A stretch of DNA of 64,000 bases from Paenibacillus_AB hodogayensis (GTDB lineage Bacteria > Bacillota > Bacilli > Paenibacillales > NBRC-103111), in assembly GCF_039536325.1 (NCBI RefSeq), contig NZ_BAAAYO010000010.1, forward strand, positions 744,001 through 808,000, written 5' to 3'. Below the pieces are notes generated by a model that saw nothing but the letters and a program-made list of their open reading frames with translations, made no database searches and was not told where the DNA came from. Shown piece by piece: positions 16,302-25,929 of this stretch (positions within the stretch are counted from its first letter, which is position 1; each line of letters begins with the position of its first letter). The translations under genes and the position numbers were made by a program.

Positions 16302-18575
16302 CTATTCCAATTTATGATTCATCCGCCGAAATGCGCCCGGCGGGATACCCGTAAACTTTTTGAATAAACGGATAAACGAATTCGCGCTTTGGAAGCCGAC
16401 CCGTTCGCCTATGTCATGGACTTTCATGTTAGTCTCGAGCAGCAGTTCCTTCGCTTTGCCGACCCTCAGCTCGTTCAAATAATAGAGAAAATTCGTTTGC
16501 GTCTTTTCCTTGAAGAAGAGGGATAAGTAGCCGCTGGACAAATTGAATTTGTCCGCCACCGTTTCCAGCGAAATATCCATATGGTAATTGCGGTGTAAAT
16601 AGTTTAAAATCGAGTCCTTCAATGGCTCCTGCTCCGCCTTCTTCTCGCGGATCAAATTCAGTGAATGCTGAAGCAGCTCCTGAAAAAAAGCGAAATAATC
16701 CTCTGCAACAGCGCATGATTTCAGTCTCTCGTAAGGCGATTCTTTCCCCGGCATAGCTTCCTCATCGATATTGGCGGCAGTCAAAGCCTTCATAACGGCG
16801 ACAATGATTTCTCTGGAAAGATGCGTAAACTGATACAAATTCCCCTCATTACCGGCTAACTTGCGAAGCATGAGATCGGCGGTCTGAATCGCCGTTTCGT
16901 TACCCGCCTGCAAATGGGCGACAAATTCCTGATTAAGGGAAGGAACGCGCAGGACATGGGCGCTTTTGGGTACCGGCTCGACGATAAGCTGGGTGCCCGG
17001 CACCATTTTACGCAGCTGCAGCATCTCCAAGGTTTCCTCGTAGGCCGTCGTAAATTCGGTGGAATCGCGCAAGACGAGATCAGACGCGATCGTAACAAGA
17101 CAATAATCCTTGTCCCGGTCGAAAATCGTTTGCAAGCCTTGCAGATTTGCCAGCAGATCGTTTCTTTGCTCTTGCCCTTTCACGAATAGCAGCGATAAAA
17201 TTTGATCCTTCTCGATCTGAATCGTTACAGCGTCCGGGAAATCGTCCATCAAGCTTCTTTGAATAAATTGGTCCATGTAATATATGCCTCTCGCTTGGTT
17301 CTCGGGCGAAAACTTATGGAGCCTATTCGTAAAAGTCATAGAGTACAGCACTACATAGAACGGATTGCCTGATTCCAGCAAATCTTCCTCTACCTTGTCG
17401 TAGCTCGAATAGATTCGTTTCATCTTGTTAATGTAGTTGTATTTCTTGATAATCGAGTTTTGCCTGCTCAAATCGTTGCTGATTTCCTCGTTAATCACCA
17501 TCATGTCGCCGATTTTGCCGCGGATGATATTGAATTCATTAATGCTGCTCCCAGTGGGAGACGCCTCGTTCGGCCTCTGGATCAGCTTGATGATTTGCTG
17601 TACCGGATGATGGAACCTCCAGCTCAAGAACACGGAGATCGCAATGCTGACGAGAACGGCCGCTCCGAGAATGACCAGCAGCACGATATTCATTTGCTGA
17701 AGCTGAGCCGTGATTGCGCTATTGGGAACGACGCTGACGTAGGTCAGACCCGAATGTTTGCCTTTCGTGTAGAAATGCAAGTTGCTTCCTTGACTCCAGT
17801 TCCCTTCATCCGCGTTTGCATACGTTTGCAAGTCTTTCTTTTCCGGCATTTGCGACGGATCCGTATGGAATAGAACATCGCCCGCTTCATTTACAATATA
17901 GAAATCGTCCTGGATGGAACGATAAAAAGCCTTAAAGGTTTGGCGGGCATCCAGTAAGACGAGGAAATACATTTGCGGGTTGAGGCTGTTTTTGTAAATA
18001 ATCGGAAACAGCTCGCCCCTGGAAATAATCTGCTTGTCCAACGTTTTCCGTTTGAATTCGGCCGCGGGAAACCATTTGTAGCTATACGTATTCGAAACCT
18101 GCTCCTCCCAGAATGCGGCGGGATAAGCGTCGCTAATGATCTCGATGTTTGCCAAATCCCCAATGCTGCGTATCCCCTCTTTGCTGATTGCAGTACCCGT
18201 GTCGCCGAAATAAACGACGATATCGTCCGCGTAAAGCTGGTCGCCGCTTACATGCCGCTGGAGCTGGGACACGAAAAGATTCAACATTTTGAAATTGCCC
18301 GCGGACCGGTCGTTCATAATAAGGGGCATCTTCTCATCGAAATAAAGAGTGGCAATGGTCGTGTCGATGAGCTCCAAATTTTTCTCGTAGCTTTCTGCGG
18401 CATACTTCAAATTGAGACTGCTAAACTTCACAATCTCTTGCTGAACCTTTTTCTTGAAGAAGGAGAAGGACAAGAACTGGAACGCCGCAAGACACACAAT
18501 GACGATCAGAAAGCTCATGATCAGCCGATTTAGCAAGGACTGTTTCTTAAAGGGTAAATGCAGCATGTTCCACAT
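16302..18575 (-). CDS. Membrane-anchored AraC-type transcriptional regulator (YesS-like sensor)
   Basis: A 757-residue one-component sensor-regulator. A transmembrane helix (about residues 15-37) is followed by an extracytoplasmic Cache-like sensing domain, a second helix near residue 300 (IVLLVILGAAVLVSIAISVF), a cytoplasmic linker, and a C-terminal AraC/XylS domain of two helix-turn-helix motifs (last 100 residues, with LSSGYLSLFFKEKTQTN and VGFQSANSFIRLFKKFTG). Such proteins sit divergently beside lplABC-type sugar transporter genes and activate them. Here it is divergent from a binding protein and two permeases at 18825-22352. GGAGGG lies 12 bases ahead of the ATG, a little far. Confidence 0.92.
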   Translation of the reverse strand: MWNMLHLPFKKQSLLNRLIMSFLIVIVCLAAFQFLSFSFFKKKVQQEIVKFSSLNLKYAAESYEKNLELIDTTIATLYFDEKMPLIMNDRSAGNFKMLNLFVSQLQRHVSGDQLYADDIVVYFGDTGTAISKEGIRSIGDLANIEIISDAYPAAFWEEQVSNTYSYKWFPAAEFKRKTLDKQIISRGELFPIIYKNSLNPQMYFLVLLDARQTFKAFYRSIQDDFYIVNEAGDVLFHTDPSQMPEKKDLQTYANADEGNWSQGSNLHFYTKGKHSGLTYVSVVPNSAITAQLQQMNIVLLVILGAAVLVSIAISVFLSWRFHHPVQQIIKLIQRPNEASPTGSSINEFNIIRGKIGDMMVINEEISNDLSRQNSIIKKYNYINKMKRIYSSYDKVEEDLLESGNPFYVVLYSMTFTNRLHKFSPENQARGIYYMDQFIQRSLMDDFPDAVTIQIEKDQILSLLFVKGQEQRNDLLANLQGLQTIFDRDKDYCLVTIASDLVLRDSTEFTTAYEETLEMLQLRKMVPGTQLIVEPVPKSAHVLRVPSLNQEFVAHLQAGNETAIQTADLMLRKLAGNEGNLYQFTHLSREIIVAVMKALTAANIDEEAMPGKESPYERLKSCAVAEDYFAFFQELLQHSLNLIREKKAEQEPLKDSILNYLHRNYHMDISLETVADKFNLSSGYLSLFFKEKTQTNFLYYLNELRVGKAKELLLETNMKVHDIGERVGFQSANSFIRLFKKFTGIPPGAFRRMNHKLE

Positions 18576-18824
18576 TGGCGATCAGGCCCTCCAAGCGGTT
18601 ATGGTGTTTGTCCGAACAATATAGCAGGATCTCAACTGCTTTAACATCGCTTATAATTCATATTATATTCCATTTTTCATGCCCGACCGTTATTTATTAC
18701 GATATGAAAAATTGCATCTACTATCCGCCTGCCGACTGGGCTACATTAAGCACAGCACCGAACCGCCGCAAGCCTTTTCCGGCGTGAACGTGAAACATCC
18801 AATCACTAAGGGGGTCCATCGAGA
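18576..18824. promoter_or_regulatory. Divergent intergenic region of the first AraC/ABC module
   Basis: AT-rich stretch at about 18640-18715 contains TATAAT (18652-18657) and TATATT-type boxes, but no partner -35 box is convincing. Promoters for both directions must lie here. No palindrome stands out. Confidence 0.35.
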
Positions 18825-20489
18825 ATGAAAAGAAGACAAATTGGCTTGACGAGCAGAGAGGTGAAGGGAATCTCGCTGTTGCTCGTTTTGTCGACCCTAC
18901 TCGCGGCTTGCAGCTCCGAAAAATCGGAAGCGCCAGAGAGCAGCTCGCCGCCGAAGACCGATCCGGGAAGTTCGGCCAAGTACGACCCCCCGATCGAAGT
19001 GACGACCGTATCCAACTATAGCTCTCTGGTCAAGTTCGCGAACGGGGACTCCATCAACAACAATATGTGGACCAGATACATCCAAGACACGCTCGGCATA
19101 AAAGTGACAAGAAAGTGGGCGACGACCTCGGGAGAGGAACTTCAGCAAAAAACGAATCTGATGATCGCATCGGGTGATATCCCGGATTTTTTTGCAGCGG
19201 AGCCTCAGCAGTTCAAGCAGCTTAGCCAAGCCGGATTAATCGAGGATTTGACCGCAGTATACGAGAAGTACGCACCGGAGCACGTCAAACAGCTGATGCA
19301 GGAAGCCGGGCCGGAAGTGCTGAAATCGGCGACGATCGACGGCAAGCTGATGGCCATCCCTTGGACGGGTCTGCAGCGGGAAAGCGTACCGATGGTGTGG
19401 ATTCGAAGCGATTGGATGAAGAAGCTGAATTTGCCGGAACCGAAAACGATGAACGATTTGCTGAACATTTCCGCTGCATTCGTCGAACAGGATCCGGACG
19501 GAAATAACAAGAAAGATACGTTCGGAATCATGCTCGATAAGAACCTCCTGTATTTGACAGGCTTCTTGAACGGCTATCATGCTTACAACAATATTTGGAT
19601 AAAAGATGCATCCGGTAAACTGGCGTTCAGCAGCATTCAGCCCGAGATGAAAACCGCGCTCGGAAAGCTGCAGGAGATGTTCAAAGCCGGACATCTCGAT
19701 CCGGAGTTTGCCGTGAAAAATGCCGAAAAAGCGATGGAAACGATCGGAGCGAACAAAGTCGGCATTTTCTTCTCCGACAGAGGCGGAGCCAATTATCCCG
19801 CATCGGCGAGCTTGCCGAACGTGGAGTGGAATTCTTATCCCGTTCCTTCCCTCGACGACAAGCCTGTCAAGCTGCAGCATGATTTGAACGTCAACGGCTT
19901 TTACTGGGTTGTGAAAAAAGGAAGCAAGCATCCGGAGGCACTTTTAAAAATTTTGGATGTATTTACGGACAAGTTCTATTTCACTACATCGGATGAAGAT
20001 TACAAAACGTTTATCGCGCCGCCGGGAGATCTCAATCCGATTTGGTTCCTGGCGCCGGCCAAAATGTACAGACCGTTAAACAATCTCGATTCCTACCGGC
20101 AAGTCAATGCGGTTCTGAGCGGCAAAAAAACAGTGGCGGACATTACCCCTCAACAGCGCTCCATACTCGAAAAAATAACGAAATATAAAGACGGCGATAA
20201 ATCCTTCTGGTGGGAAAATGCCCAGAACGGTCCCGAAGGGTCGGGAAGAGTGCTCGAGCAGTATTTGAAAAACGATCAGTTTATGCCAAATCTATTTACA
20301 ACTACGCCTACCGCTTCCATGGTCAGCAAACAAGCGAATCTGACGGCGATGATGCTGGAAACGTTCACCAAAATCATTATGGGCACCGCCCCTGTAAGCG
20401 ATTTCGACAGCTTCGTCGCCTCATGGAAAAAGCTCGGCGGCGATGAGATCACCAAAGAAGTGAATGAATGGTATGCCGCACAAAAATAA
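18825..20489 (+). CDS. LplA-like extracellular sugar-binding lipoprotein
   Basis: A 554-residue binding protein of the large LplA/YtcQ type. The lipobox LLAAC gives lipidated Cys29, followed by a Ser/Glu/Pro linker. Typical family blocks are NNNMWTRYIQDTLGIKVTRKW, IASGDIPDFFAAEPQQFKQL and WIRSDWMKKLNLPEPKTMNDLL; the C-terminus ends ITKEVNEWYAAQK, as in its paralogue at 58715. It would capture an oligosaccharide or a glycan fragment outside the cell and deliver it to the two permeases encoded next. AGGGGG lies ahead of the ATG. Expression is probably driven by the divergent AraC sensor. No ATPase gene is present; a shared MsmX-type ATPase is usual for this class. Confidence 0.93.
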   Translation: MKRRQIGLTSREVKGISLLLVLSTLLAACSSEKSEAPESSSPPKTDPGSSAKYDPPIEVTTVSNYSSLVKFANGDSINNNMWTRYIQDTLGIKVTRKWATTSGEELQQKTNLMIASGDIPDFFAAEPQQFKQLSQAGLIEDLTAVYEKYAPEHVKQLMQEAGPEVLKSATIDGKLMAIPWTGLQRESVPMVWIRSDWMKKLNLPEPKTMNDLLNISAAFVEQDPDGNNKKDTFGIMLDKNLLYLTGFLNGYHAYNNIWIKDASGKLAFSSIQPEMKTALGKLQEMFKAGHLDPEFAVKNAEKAMETIGANKVGIFFSDRGGANYPASASLPNVEWNSYPVPSLDDKPVKLQHDLNVNGFYWVVKKGSKHPEALLKILDVFTDKFYFTTSDEDYKTFIAPPGDLNPIWFLAPAKMYRPLNNLDSYRQVNAVLSGKKTVADITPQQRSILEKITKYKDGDKSFWWENAQNGPEGSGRVLEQYLKNDQFMPNLFTTTPTASMVSKQANLTAMMLETFTKIIMGTAPVSDFDSFVASWKKLGGDEITKEVNEWYAAQK

Positions 20490-20555
20490 ACATCACCCGA
20501 TTGGAGAGGGCTCGTTATTCCCTCTCCTCTCCACTTCCATCGGAGGGACTGTTTC

Positions 20556-21452
20556 ATGAAGAAAGGTTTGTCCTATACGGGCTATCTTCACTTGATGCTT
20601 TTACCTGCATTTCTGTTCGTTTTCGTGTATCAATACATTCCGATGTTCGGTTTGGTCATGGCCTTTCAGCAGTATGTTCCGACTAAAGGCTTTTTCGGTT
20701 CGGAATGGGTAGGCTTGAACAATTTTTATTATACGTTCAGCTTGCCCGGAACGGGTCGCGTATTCTGGAATACCGTGTTCATCGCCTTTATGAAAATCGT
20801 CGTGGGCCTGATTGCTCCGATCTGCACTTCCCTACTGTTAAACGAGATATCGCGGCAGGTTTTTAAACGGGGGGTCCAAACGATCATCTACCTTCCGCAT
20901 TTTCTTTCCTGGACACTGCTTGGCGGTATTCTGATCGATATTTTATCCCCGTCCGACGGTATCGTGAATCAGCTTATTCAATGGTTGGGCTTCGAACCGA
21001 TCTTCTTTCTCGGCAACAAGGATATTTTCCCCTATTTGCTGGTCGTCACGAACGAATGGAAGGAGTTCGGCTTCAGCACCATTATTTATTTGGCGGCGCT
21101 TACTTCGATCAATCCCGCGCTTTACGAGGCGGCGGTTATGGACGGTGCGAGCAGGCTGAGACAAACATGGCATATTACGCTTCCGGGCATAAGGCCGACT
21201 ATCGTATTGCTCGCTACATTAAGCATGAGCAGCATCCTGAACGCGGGCTTTGAGCAAGTATTCAATCTGTACAATCCGCTCGTCTACGAGACCGGGGATA
21301 TTATCGACACCTATGTATATCGCATGGGCATTTTGAACGCCCAGTACAGCAACGCGACGACGGTCGGACTTTTGAAATCGATCATTTCCTTCGTATTTAT
21401 TTCGGTTTCTTATTATTTGGCTTACCGATTCGCAAAATATCGCATTTTTTAG
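20556..21452 (+). CDS. Sugar ABC transporter permease, LplB type
   Basis: A 298-residue inner-membrane protein with six predicted helices. The EAA loop that contacts the ATPase is visible as ALYEAAVMDGASRLRQTWHITLPGI. Start ATG has CGGAGGGA ahead. It pairs with the permease that follows after 15 bp and with the upstream binding protein, forming the membrane channel of a CUT1-type importer. The closest relative in the window is the permease at 57373-58281. Confidence 0.93.
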   Translation: MKKGLSYTGYLHLMLLPAFLFVFVYQYIPMFGLVMAFQQYVPTKGFFGSEWVGLNNFYYTFSLPGTGRVFWNTVFIAFMKIVVGLIAPICTSLLLNEISRQVFKRGVQTIIYLPHFLSWTLLGGILIDILSPSDGIVNQLIQWLGFEPIFFLGNKDIFPYLLVVTNEWKEFGFSTIIYLAALTSINPALYEAAVMDGASRLRQTWHITLPGIRPTIVLLATLSMSSILNAGFEQVFNLYNPLVYETGDIIDTYVYRMGILNAQYSNATTVGLLKSIISFVFISVSYYLAYRFAKYRIF

Positions 21453-21467
21453 CGGGAGGACGACACA

Positions 21468-22352
21468 TTGATTCAGAGCATGTCAATAGGGCGCAGAACA
21501 TTCCTTGTCGCTAATTATATTTTTTTATCTTTCTTGGCTTTCCTTTGCCTGTTTCCGCTAATTCATGTGTTGGCCGTGTCCTTCAGCTCCAGTTCGGCTG
21601 CAGCGGCGGGCAAGGTGACGCTGTGGCCGGTCGAGTGGACGACGTCCGCTTATCGTTTCGTGTTCGGCAAAGCGGCTTTTCTGGAGTCATTCGGCATATC
21701 CGTCAAGCGCGTAGTGCTCGGAACCGTTCTAAATATGATCATGGTCGTCCTCACCGCATACCCACTTTCGAAGGAAGCCTCCGTCTTTAAGTGGCGAACT
21801 TATTACGCTTGGTATTTTCTGATCACGATTTTGTTCTCGGGCGGTCTGGTACCAACCTATATGACCGTCAAAACTACCGGATTGATCGATTCGATCTGGG
21901 CGCTTATTTTGCCCGGTATCGTGCCTGTTACGAGCGTCATTCTGATGCTGAATTTTTTCCGCGGGCTGCCGAAGGAGCTGGAGGAATCGGCGCAGATGGA
22001 TGGCGCGACGCCTTTTCGCACATTATGGAGCATTTACATCCCTTTATCCGCTCCGTCGATCGCCACGCTAACATTATTTTCGATGGTAGGGCATTGGAAT
22101 TCCTGGTTTGACGGCATCATCTATATGAATCTTCCGGACAACTATCCGCTGCAGAGCTATTTAAAAACCGTCATCATCGACAAATCGTTCTCGGCGTCGA
22201 GCGCCGCGGAAGCGGAATTGATGAAGGCCCTTTCCAATCGCACCATCAACGCGGCGCAAATCTTTCTCGGCGCCTTGCCTATCTTGCTGGTTTATCCGTT
22301 TTTGCAAAAGTTTTTTATCAAAGGCATCGTTGTCGGCAGCGTGAAGGAATAA
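21468..22352 (+). CDS. Sugar ABC transporter permease, LplC/YtcP type
   Basis: A 294-residue inner-membrane protein with six helices, starting with TTG at 21468 seven bases after GGGAGGA; an ATG four codons on is less well placed. The FSSSSAAAAGKVTLWPVEWT segment is typical of YtcP permeases, the EAA loop reads LEESAQMDGATPFRTLWSIYIPLSAPSIAT, and the C-terminus ends KFFIKGIVVGSVKE. It is the second subunit of the importer. The gene closes the operon; no clear terminator on the plus strand follows. Confidence 0.93.
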   Translation: MIQSMSIGRRTFLVANYIFLSFLAFLCLFPLIHVLAVSFSSSSAAAAGKVTLWPVEWTTSAYRFVFGKAAFLESFGISVKRVVLGTVLNMIMVVLTAYPLSKEASVFKWRTYYAWYFLITILFSGGLVPTYMTVKTTGLIDSIWALILPGIVPVTSVILMLNFFRGLPKELEESAQMDGATPFRTLWSIYIPLSAPSIATLTLFSMVGHWNSWFDGIIYMNLPDNYPLQSYLKTVIIDKSFSASSAAEAELMKALSNRTINAAQIFLGALPILLVYPFLQKFFIKGIVVGSVKE

Positions 22353-22538
22353 TCGTGCAGGTACGGCGATTCCAAATGATGGACGAGACCGGGATAAACG
22401 GCTACGCCGTCCTCTGGGAGCAGATATGTTTAGCGGGAAGTCGAACCATCCAACCGTCCGCAAGTTCCACCGGCCGGTCTTTGAGAGCTTTAGTAACTAA
22501 GCACGTTGATCGATCCGCTGCCGAATTTTCACATACGT

Positions 22539-22564
22539 AAAAAAGCTCCTTTTGCAGGAGCTTT
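22539..22564 (-). terminator. Rho-independent terminator of the small AraC gene
   Basis: Minus-strand AAAGCTCC and GGAGCTTT arms enclose a short loop and are followed by a T run. It lies 16 bp beyond the stop of the gene at 22580. Confidence 0.8.
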
Positions 22565-22579
22565 CGGCACAATCCCTCG

Positions 22580-23410
22580 TCATTCCACGTCGGTCGGCCG
22601 GTTCATCTGCCGGTACGATTTGGGAGACAGCTTCGCAACGGCTTTGAACGAACGGTAGAACGTCGACACCGAGTCGTACCCGGCCTCGAAACAGATCGAG
22701 ATAATATCCTTATCCGTCTCCGCCAGCAGCTTCTGGGCAAGCCGGATGCGCGCCTCGGTCAAGTACTGCATCGGGGTCATGTCGTACCGTTCTTTAAAAA
22801 TGTTGTTGACATGCCGCGTGCTAATGCCGAGCTTGGATGCAATATCCGCCGCCGTGAGCGGTTCGAAATAATGCGAATCGATATAGCTGCGGATTTTCTC
22901 CGCGCGCTGCCGGTTGGAGCCCGTTCCCGTCGACGTTTGAACGGCCCGGGTCAGCGTCAGGAGCAGCTGAGACAGCTGAATACGCATCGACAGCGTTCCG
23001 AGCGCCGAGGGCTCCTTGGACTGCTCGAACAGCAGCTTCCGCAGCTGTTGGCGAAGCTCACTGCCGGTAAAAAGCGACGGCTTCATCAGCATCGACGTAT
23101 GCAGATGGCCGTGCAGCAGTTGACCGGCCGTCTCCGGATCGAGCGCCGTTTCGTCGAAAGCGAGCACGAGCAGCGTCAGCCGGGAATCGGACATGACGGC
23201 ATGAACGGAGAAAGGCACGAGCAGCGCGGTATCGTCCGCCTTCAGCTCCTGCGTCTCGCCCCCGTCCAACCGGATCGAGCCTTGTCCGTCGAGCACGAAC
23301 AAGATTTGATAGCTCTGGTGATGATGCTCGGACACGTTATGGCCGCCCATATGTTTTTGCTCGTAAATATAAATCGGATTCCGGGACAGGTCGATCCATT
23401 TGATCGCCAT
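22580..23410 (-). CDS. AraC family regulator with N-terminal cupin domain
   Basis: A 276-residue soluble regulator. Residues 15-100 form a cupin-like arm (HHQSYQILFVLDGQGSIRLDGGE) that would bind a sugar, and the C-terminal 100 residues are the AraC double helix-turn-helix (TAADIASKLGISTRHVNNIFKERYDMTPMQYL, then ICFEAGYDSVSTFYRSFKA). It differs from the two large membrane sensors in lacking membrane helices. GGAGGG stands ahead of the ATG. It is downstream of the deacetylase/hydrolase/dehydrogenase group on the same strand and may control that group. Confidence 0.92.
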   Translation of the reverse strand: MAIKWIDLSRNPIYIYEQKHMGGHNVSEHHHQSYQILFVLDGQGSIRLDGGETQELKADDTALLVPFSVHAVMSDSRLTLLVLAFDETALDPETAGQLLHGHLHTSMLMKPSLFTGSELRQQLRKLLFEQSKEPSALGTLSMRIQLSQLLLTLTRAVQTSTGTGSNRQRAEKIRSYIDSHYFEPLTAADIASKLGISTRHVNNIFKERYDMTPMQYLTEARIRLAQKLLAETDKDIISICFEAGYDSVSTFYRSFKAVAKLSPKSYRQMNRPTDVE

Positions 23411-23662
23411 GGCATTCCCTCCATCACGGAAGCGTCTCCTGCATACGTTAAACGCAAAAGCCCGCGGGATATACGCGCCGGTGTGCCTAAAGCTCTACCG
23501 CGAATCGTCCGCTGCGGGTATTTGCCGTGTCCCGCGTAACGAACCGTCCGCTTCAAGGCTGCCGAACAACCGACCGCGTACCGGAAGCCCGCCCGGCACG
23601 ATTTCCCCGGCAAGGCTCCCTATGCCATTTTAGCGCGTTGGGCGTACGCTTACAACCTGTCT

Positions 23663-24760
23663 CTACTCAAACAAGCATTCGCTCAGAAACGCCGGCTCGT
23701 AGCCGTTCTCCGCTGCCCAGCGGGCGGTCGCCATAATTTTGTCGCGGTAATCCGGCTGGTAGGCCGAATAGTGCGGGTAATAATATTGCTCGTGAACCAT
23801 CACGTCCAGAAAACCGGATTCGTGCGGCAAAGACTTGATGCGCTCCAGAGCGGGGACGACCTCATCGAGCTGGAGACGGTCGAGCACGGCGTCGATTTTC
23901 ACGAACACCAGATCCTCGCTATGGTCTTTCCAGAAGTCCCGTTTCTCCAGATGAGCGGTCTGCTCATTGCTCAAGTAATACGAGACAATCGGCTTTCCGT
24001 CCTCAACGCGGAAATACCCGGCCAAGCCCTTCATCCCGAAGCTTCGCAGCGCTCTGCATCCTTCGCGGGTGACCGCACCCCAATGAATGGTCGTCGCCGG
24101 ATCGAGCAGCTCAGCCCCGGCAAAACGGACAATTTGCCCGGTCACCCGCTCGCAGTCCACCAGCAGCTGCTCCGGCGAAGCGTGTTCATACGGCTTGGGA
24201 GGATCGTTCTGCAAAGCATGGAACGTTAGACGCAGCCAGTCCGCGTTCGCCTGCCATTCCGGTTTGAAGCGCTCCGGCATCTGCGACAGATCGAAGCCGT
24301 CCGTCCGGTCGTACAGATTGAACTGCACCTTCAGCCCGTACGTATCGTGCGCTTCTTTGAAGACCGCCAAATACGGGTTGTCGAAAATCGAGCGGTACGC
24401 GTCGCGCTGCTGCGCAATATCCTGCAAAAACCAAATGCTATCGTCTACGGACAAACGGAATTTGCTCGTGGCCCGCCGCAGCCAATAGACGACGATTGTC
24501 TGTCCGGCGCCGGGCTGCTTGTCGTCGTCAATTACGATCGTGTTGCTGTAGCCTTCAAGAGTAACGTCCGCGCGGCAGATCCCATCCTGCGGCCGTACCG
24601 GCGCCCCGTTCACCCGCAGAGCCCTTTCGTCCGGAACGTCCAGTTCTACGACAATATGCAGCTTGCCGTCCCGTACTTCGCCGTCCCGCTCGGTCAGCAT
24701 ATCCCCGTCCAGAGGAAACCGTACCGTCCAATTGGCTTGCGATTGTGTAGCCTGCGTCAT
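23663..24760 (-). CDS. Uncharacterised protein with polysaccharide-deacetylase-like barrel
   Basis: A 365-residue cytoplasmic protein from ATG 24760, with GGGGAG eight bases ahead. The first 85 residues look like a beta-sandwich (DVPDERALRVNGAPVRPQ, TVVYWLRR). From about residue 95 the pattern FRLSVDDSIWFLQDIAQQ, then AHDTYGLKVQFNLY, a later DWLRLTFHA, and VMVHEQYYY near the end is that of NodB-like/glycoside-hydrolase-57-like barrels with Asp and His metal ligands. I infer a sugar deacetylase or related hydrolase without certainty. It is separated by 19 bp from the alpha/beta hydrolase gene, so an operon is clear. Confidence 0.65.
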   Translation of the reverse strand: MTQATQSQANWTVRFPLDGDMLTERDGEVRDGKLHIVVELDVPDERALRVNGAPVRPQDGICRADVTLEGYSNTIVIDDDKQPGAGQTIVVYWLRRATSKFRLSVDDSIWFLQDIAQQRDAYRSIFDNPYLAVFKEAHDTYGLKVQFNLYDRTDGFDLSQMPERFKPEWQANADWLRLTFHALQNDPPKPYEHASPEQLLVDCERVTGQIVRFAGAELLDPATTIHWGAVTREGCRALRSFGMKGLAGYFRVEDGKPIVSYYLSNEQTAHLEKRDFWKDHSEDLVFVKIDAVLDRLQLDEVVPALERIKSLPHESGFLDVMVHEQYYYPHYSAYQPDYRDKIMATARWAAENGYEPAFLSECLFE

Positions 24761-24779
24761 CGATCCCACTCCCCGCCCT

Positions 24780-25832
24780 TTATTGGATTTCAGTTTTTCC
24801 GGCCTCGCCCGTACCCTTCAACCACATATCCAGAAACGCATACGCCGCCGCCCGCACCGGGAGCGGAAAATCATGTGGGCTTGTCCCGTCGAGCGACAGC
24901 ATTCTGTCCGCTGCGCCCAGCCAATCGTACAGTCCGTGCAGATCGCCCATCGCTTGCACAATCGCCTGCCAATGCGGAAAGATCGAGTCCGACTGGCCGC
25001 TCCAGTTGAACAGTGGCGTCGGCGCCGCCAAAGCGGCGATTTCATGCCACTCGAACGGCACTTCCCCGCGCTCCAGTGCGTCGGATATCGCCGGAATATG
25101 GGAAAACCAGTCGCGACGTCCCCAGCGGCCCGGATTCGAGTCGCCTGTAAACGTGGCGAAGCCGCAGCTGGAGACGACCGCGCGGATCCGTTCGTCGGCG
25201 CCCGCCAGGAAAATCGCGTTGTATCCGCCAAGAGAGTGGCCGATGGCGCCTATGCGCGCTGCGTCGACCCGATCGAGCGATACGAGCAGATCGACGCCTT
25301 GGCGGTGATCGGCGATCATTTTGCCTACCGCCGACCACTCCGGATAACGCTCGTAGAAGGGGGCGGTCTGAAAAGCGCCCGCCCCTTCGTAAATGCGCTC
25401 CCCAGCGGTAATCGTATCCGGGGCCAGCACGACGTAACCGCGATCGGCCAGTTCCAAGCCGTACCGCAGATTCGGGCGACCCGTCCGCTTGGCGATCTCG
25501 GCCTTCCCTTCGCGGTCGGTCTGATGAAGCGCCACCACGGCGGGCAGCTTGCCTCCGGCAAGTCCCGGCGATGCTTTGGGCATAAGCAGATAAGCGGTTA
25601 CGACATCGCCGTAAACCGTTTCGTAGCGGAGATGCAGCCGCGTATGGCGCTCCTCCTCTTCCTCCGCCAGCACCTCGTAGCGGACCGGCACCGACGGCGG
25701 AATGCCGCCGATGGCCTCGTGCCACCGCCGCCGGATGTCGGTGCGCTTCGCCTCCCAGCCTGCCTTGTCCGTTATGCCCTTCAGAAGCGGGGGCACCCCG
25801 CCTTGCCTCAACCGTTCCAATGTATAGCTCAA
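24780..25832 (-). CDS. Alpha/beta hydrolase, dienelactone-hydrolase/acetyl-xylan-esterase-like
   Basis: A 350-residue protein with a clear alpha/beta hydrolase pattern: oxyanion region VVALHQTDREGKAE, nucleophile elbow GHSLGG near residue 196, and a long segment with DGTSPHDFP near residue 328 supplying the catalytic histidine. There is no signal peptide. It starts with TTG at 25832, nine bases after AAGGAGG. It lies between the dehydrogenase at 25930 and the deacetylase-like gene. Ester or acyl removal from an imported sugar is the natural inference. Confidence 0.85.
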   Translation of the reverse strand: MSYTLERLRQGGVPPLLKGITDKAGWEAKRTDIRRRWHEAIGGIPPSVPVRYEVLAEEEEERHTRLHLRYETVYGDVVTAYLLMPKASPGLAGGKLPAVVALHQTDREGKAEIAKRTGRPNLRYGLELADRGYVVLAPDTITAGERIYEGAGAFQTAPFYERYPEWSAVGKMIADHRQGVDLLVSLDRVDAARIGAIGHSLGGYNAIFLAGADERIRAVVSSCGFATFTGDSNPGRWGRRDWFSHIPAISDALERGEVPFEWHEIAALAAPTPLFNWSGQSDSIFPHWQAIVQAMGDLHGLYDWLGAADRMLSLDGTSPHDFPLPVRAAAYAFLDMWLKGTGEAGKTEIQ

Positions 25833-25929
25833 GTGAGCCGCCTCCTTTCCGATTCAAAAACAAAGACAAGCAGGTCGATCCTTCTCCCGCTTGTCTCTAG
25901 GCTGCCGTTCTATATGTTTGTTTAGTTGC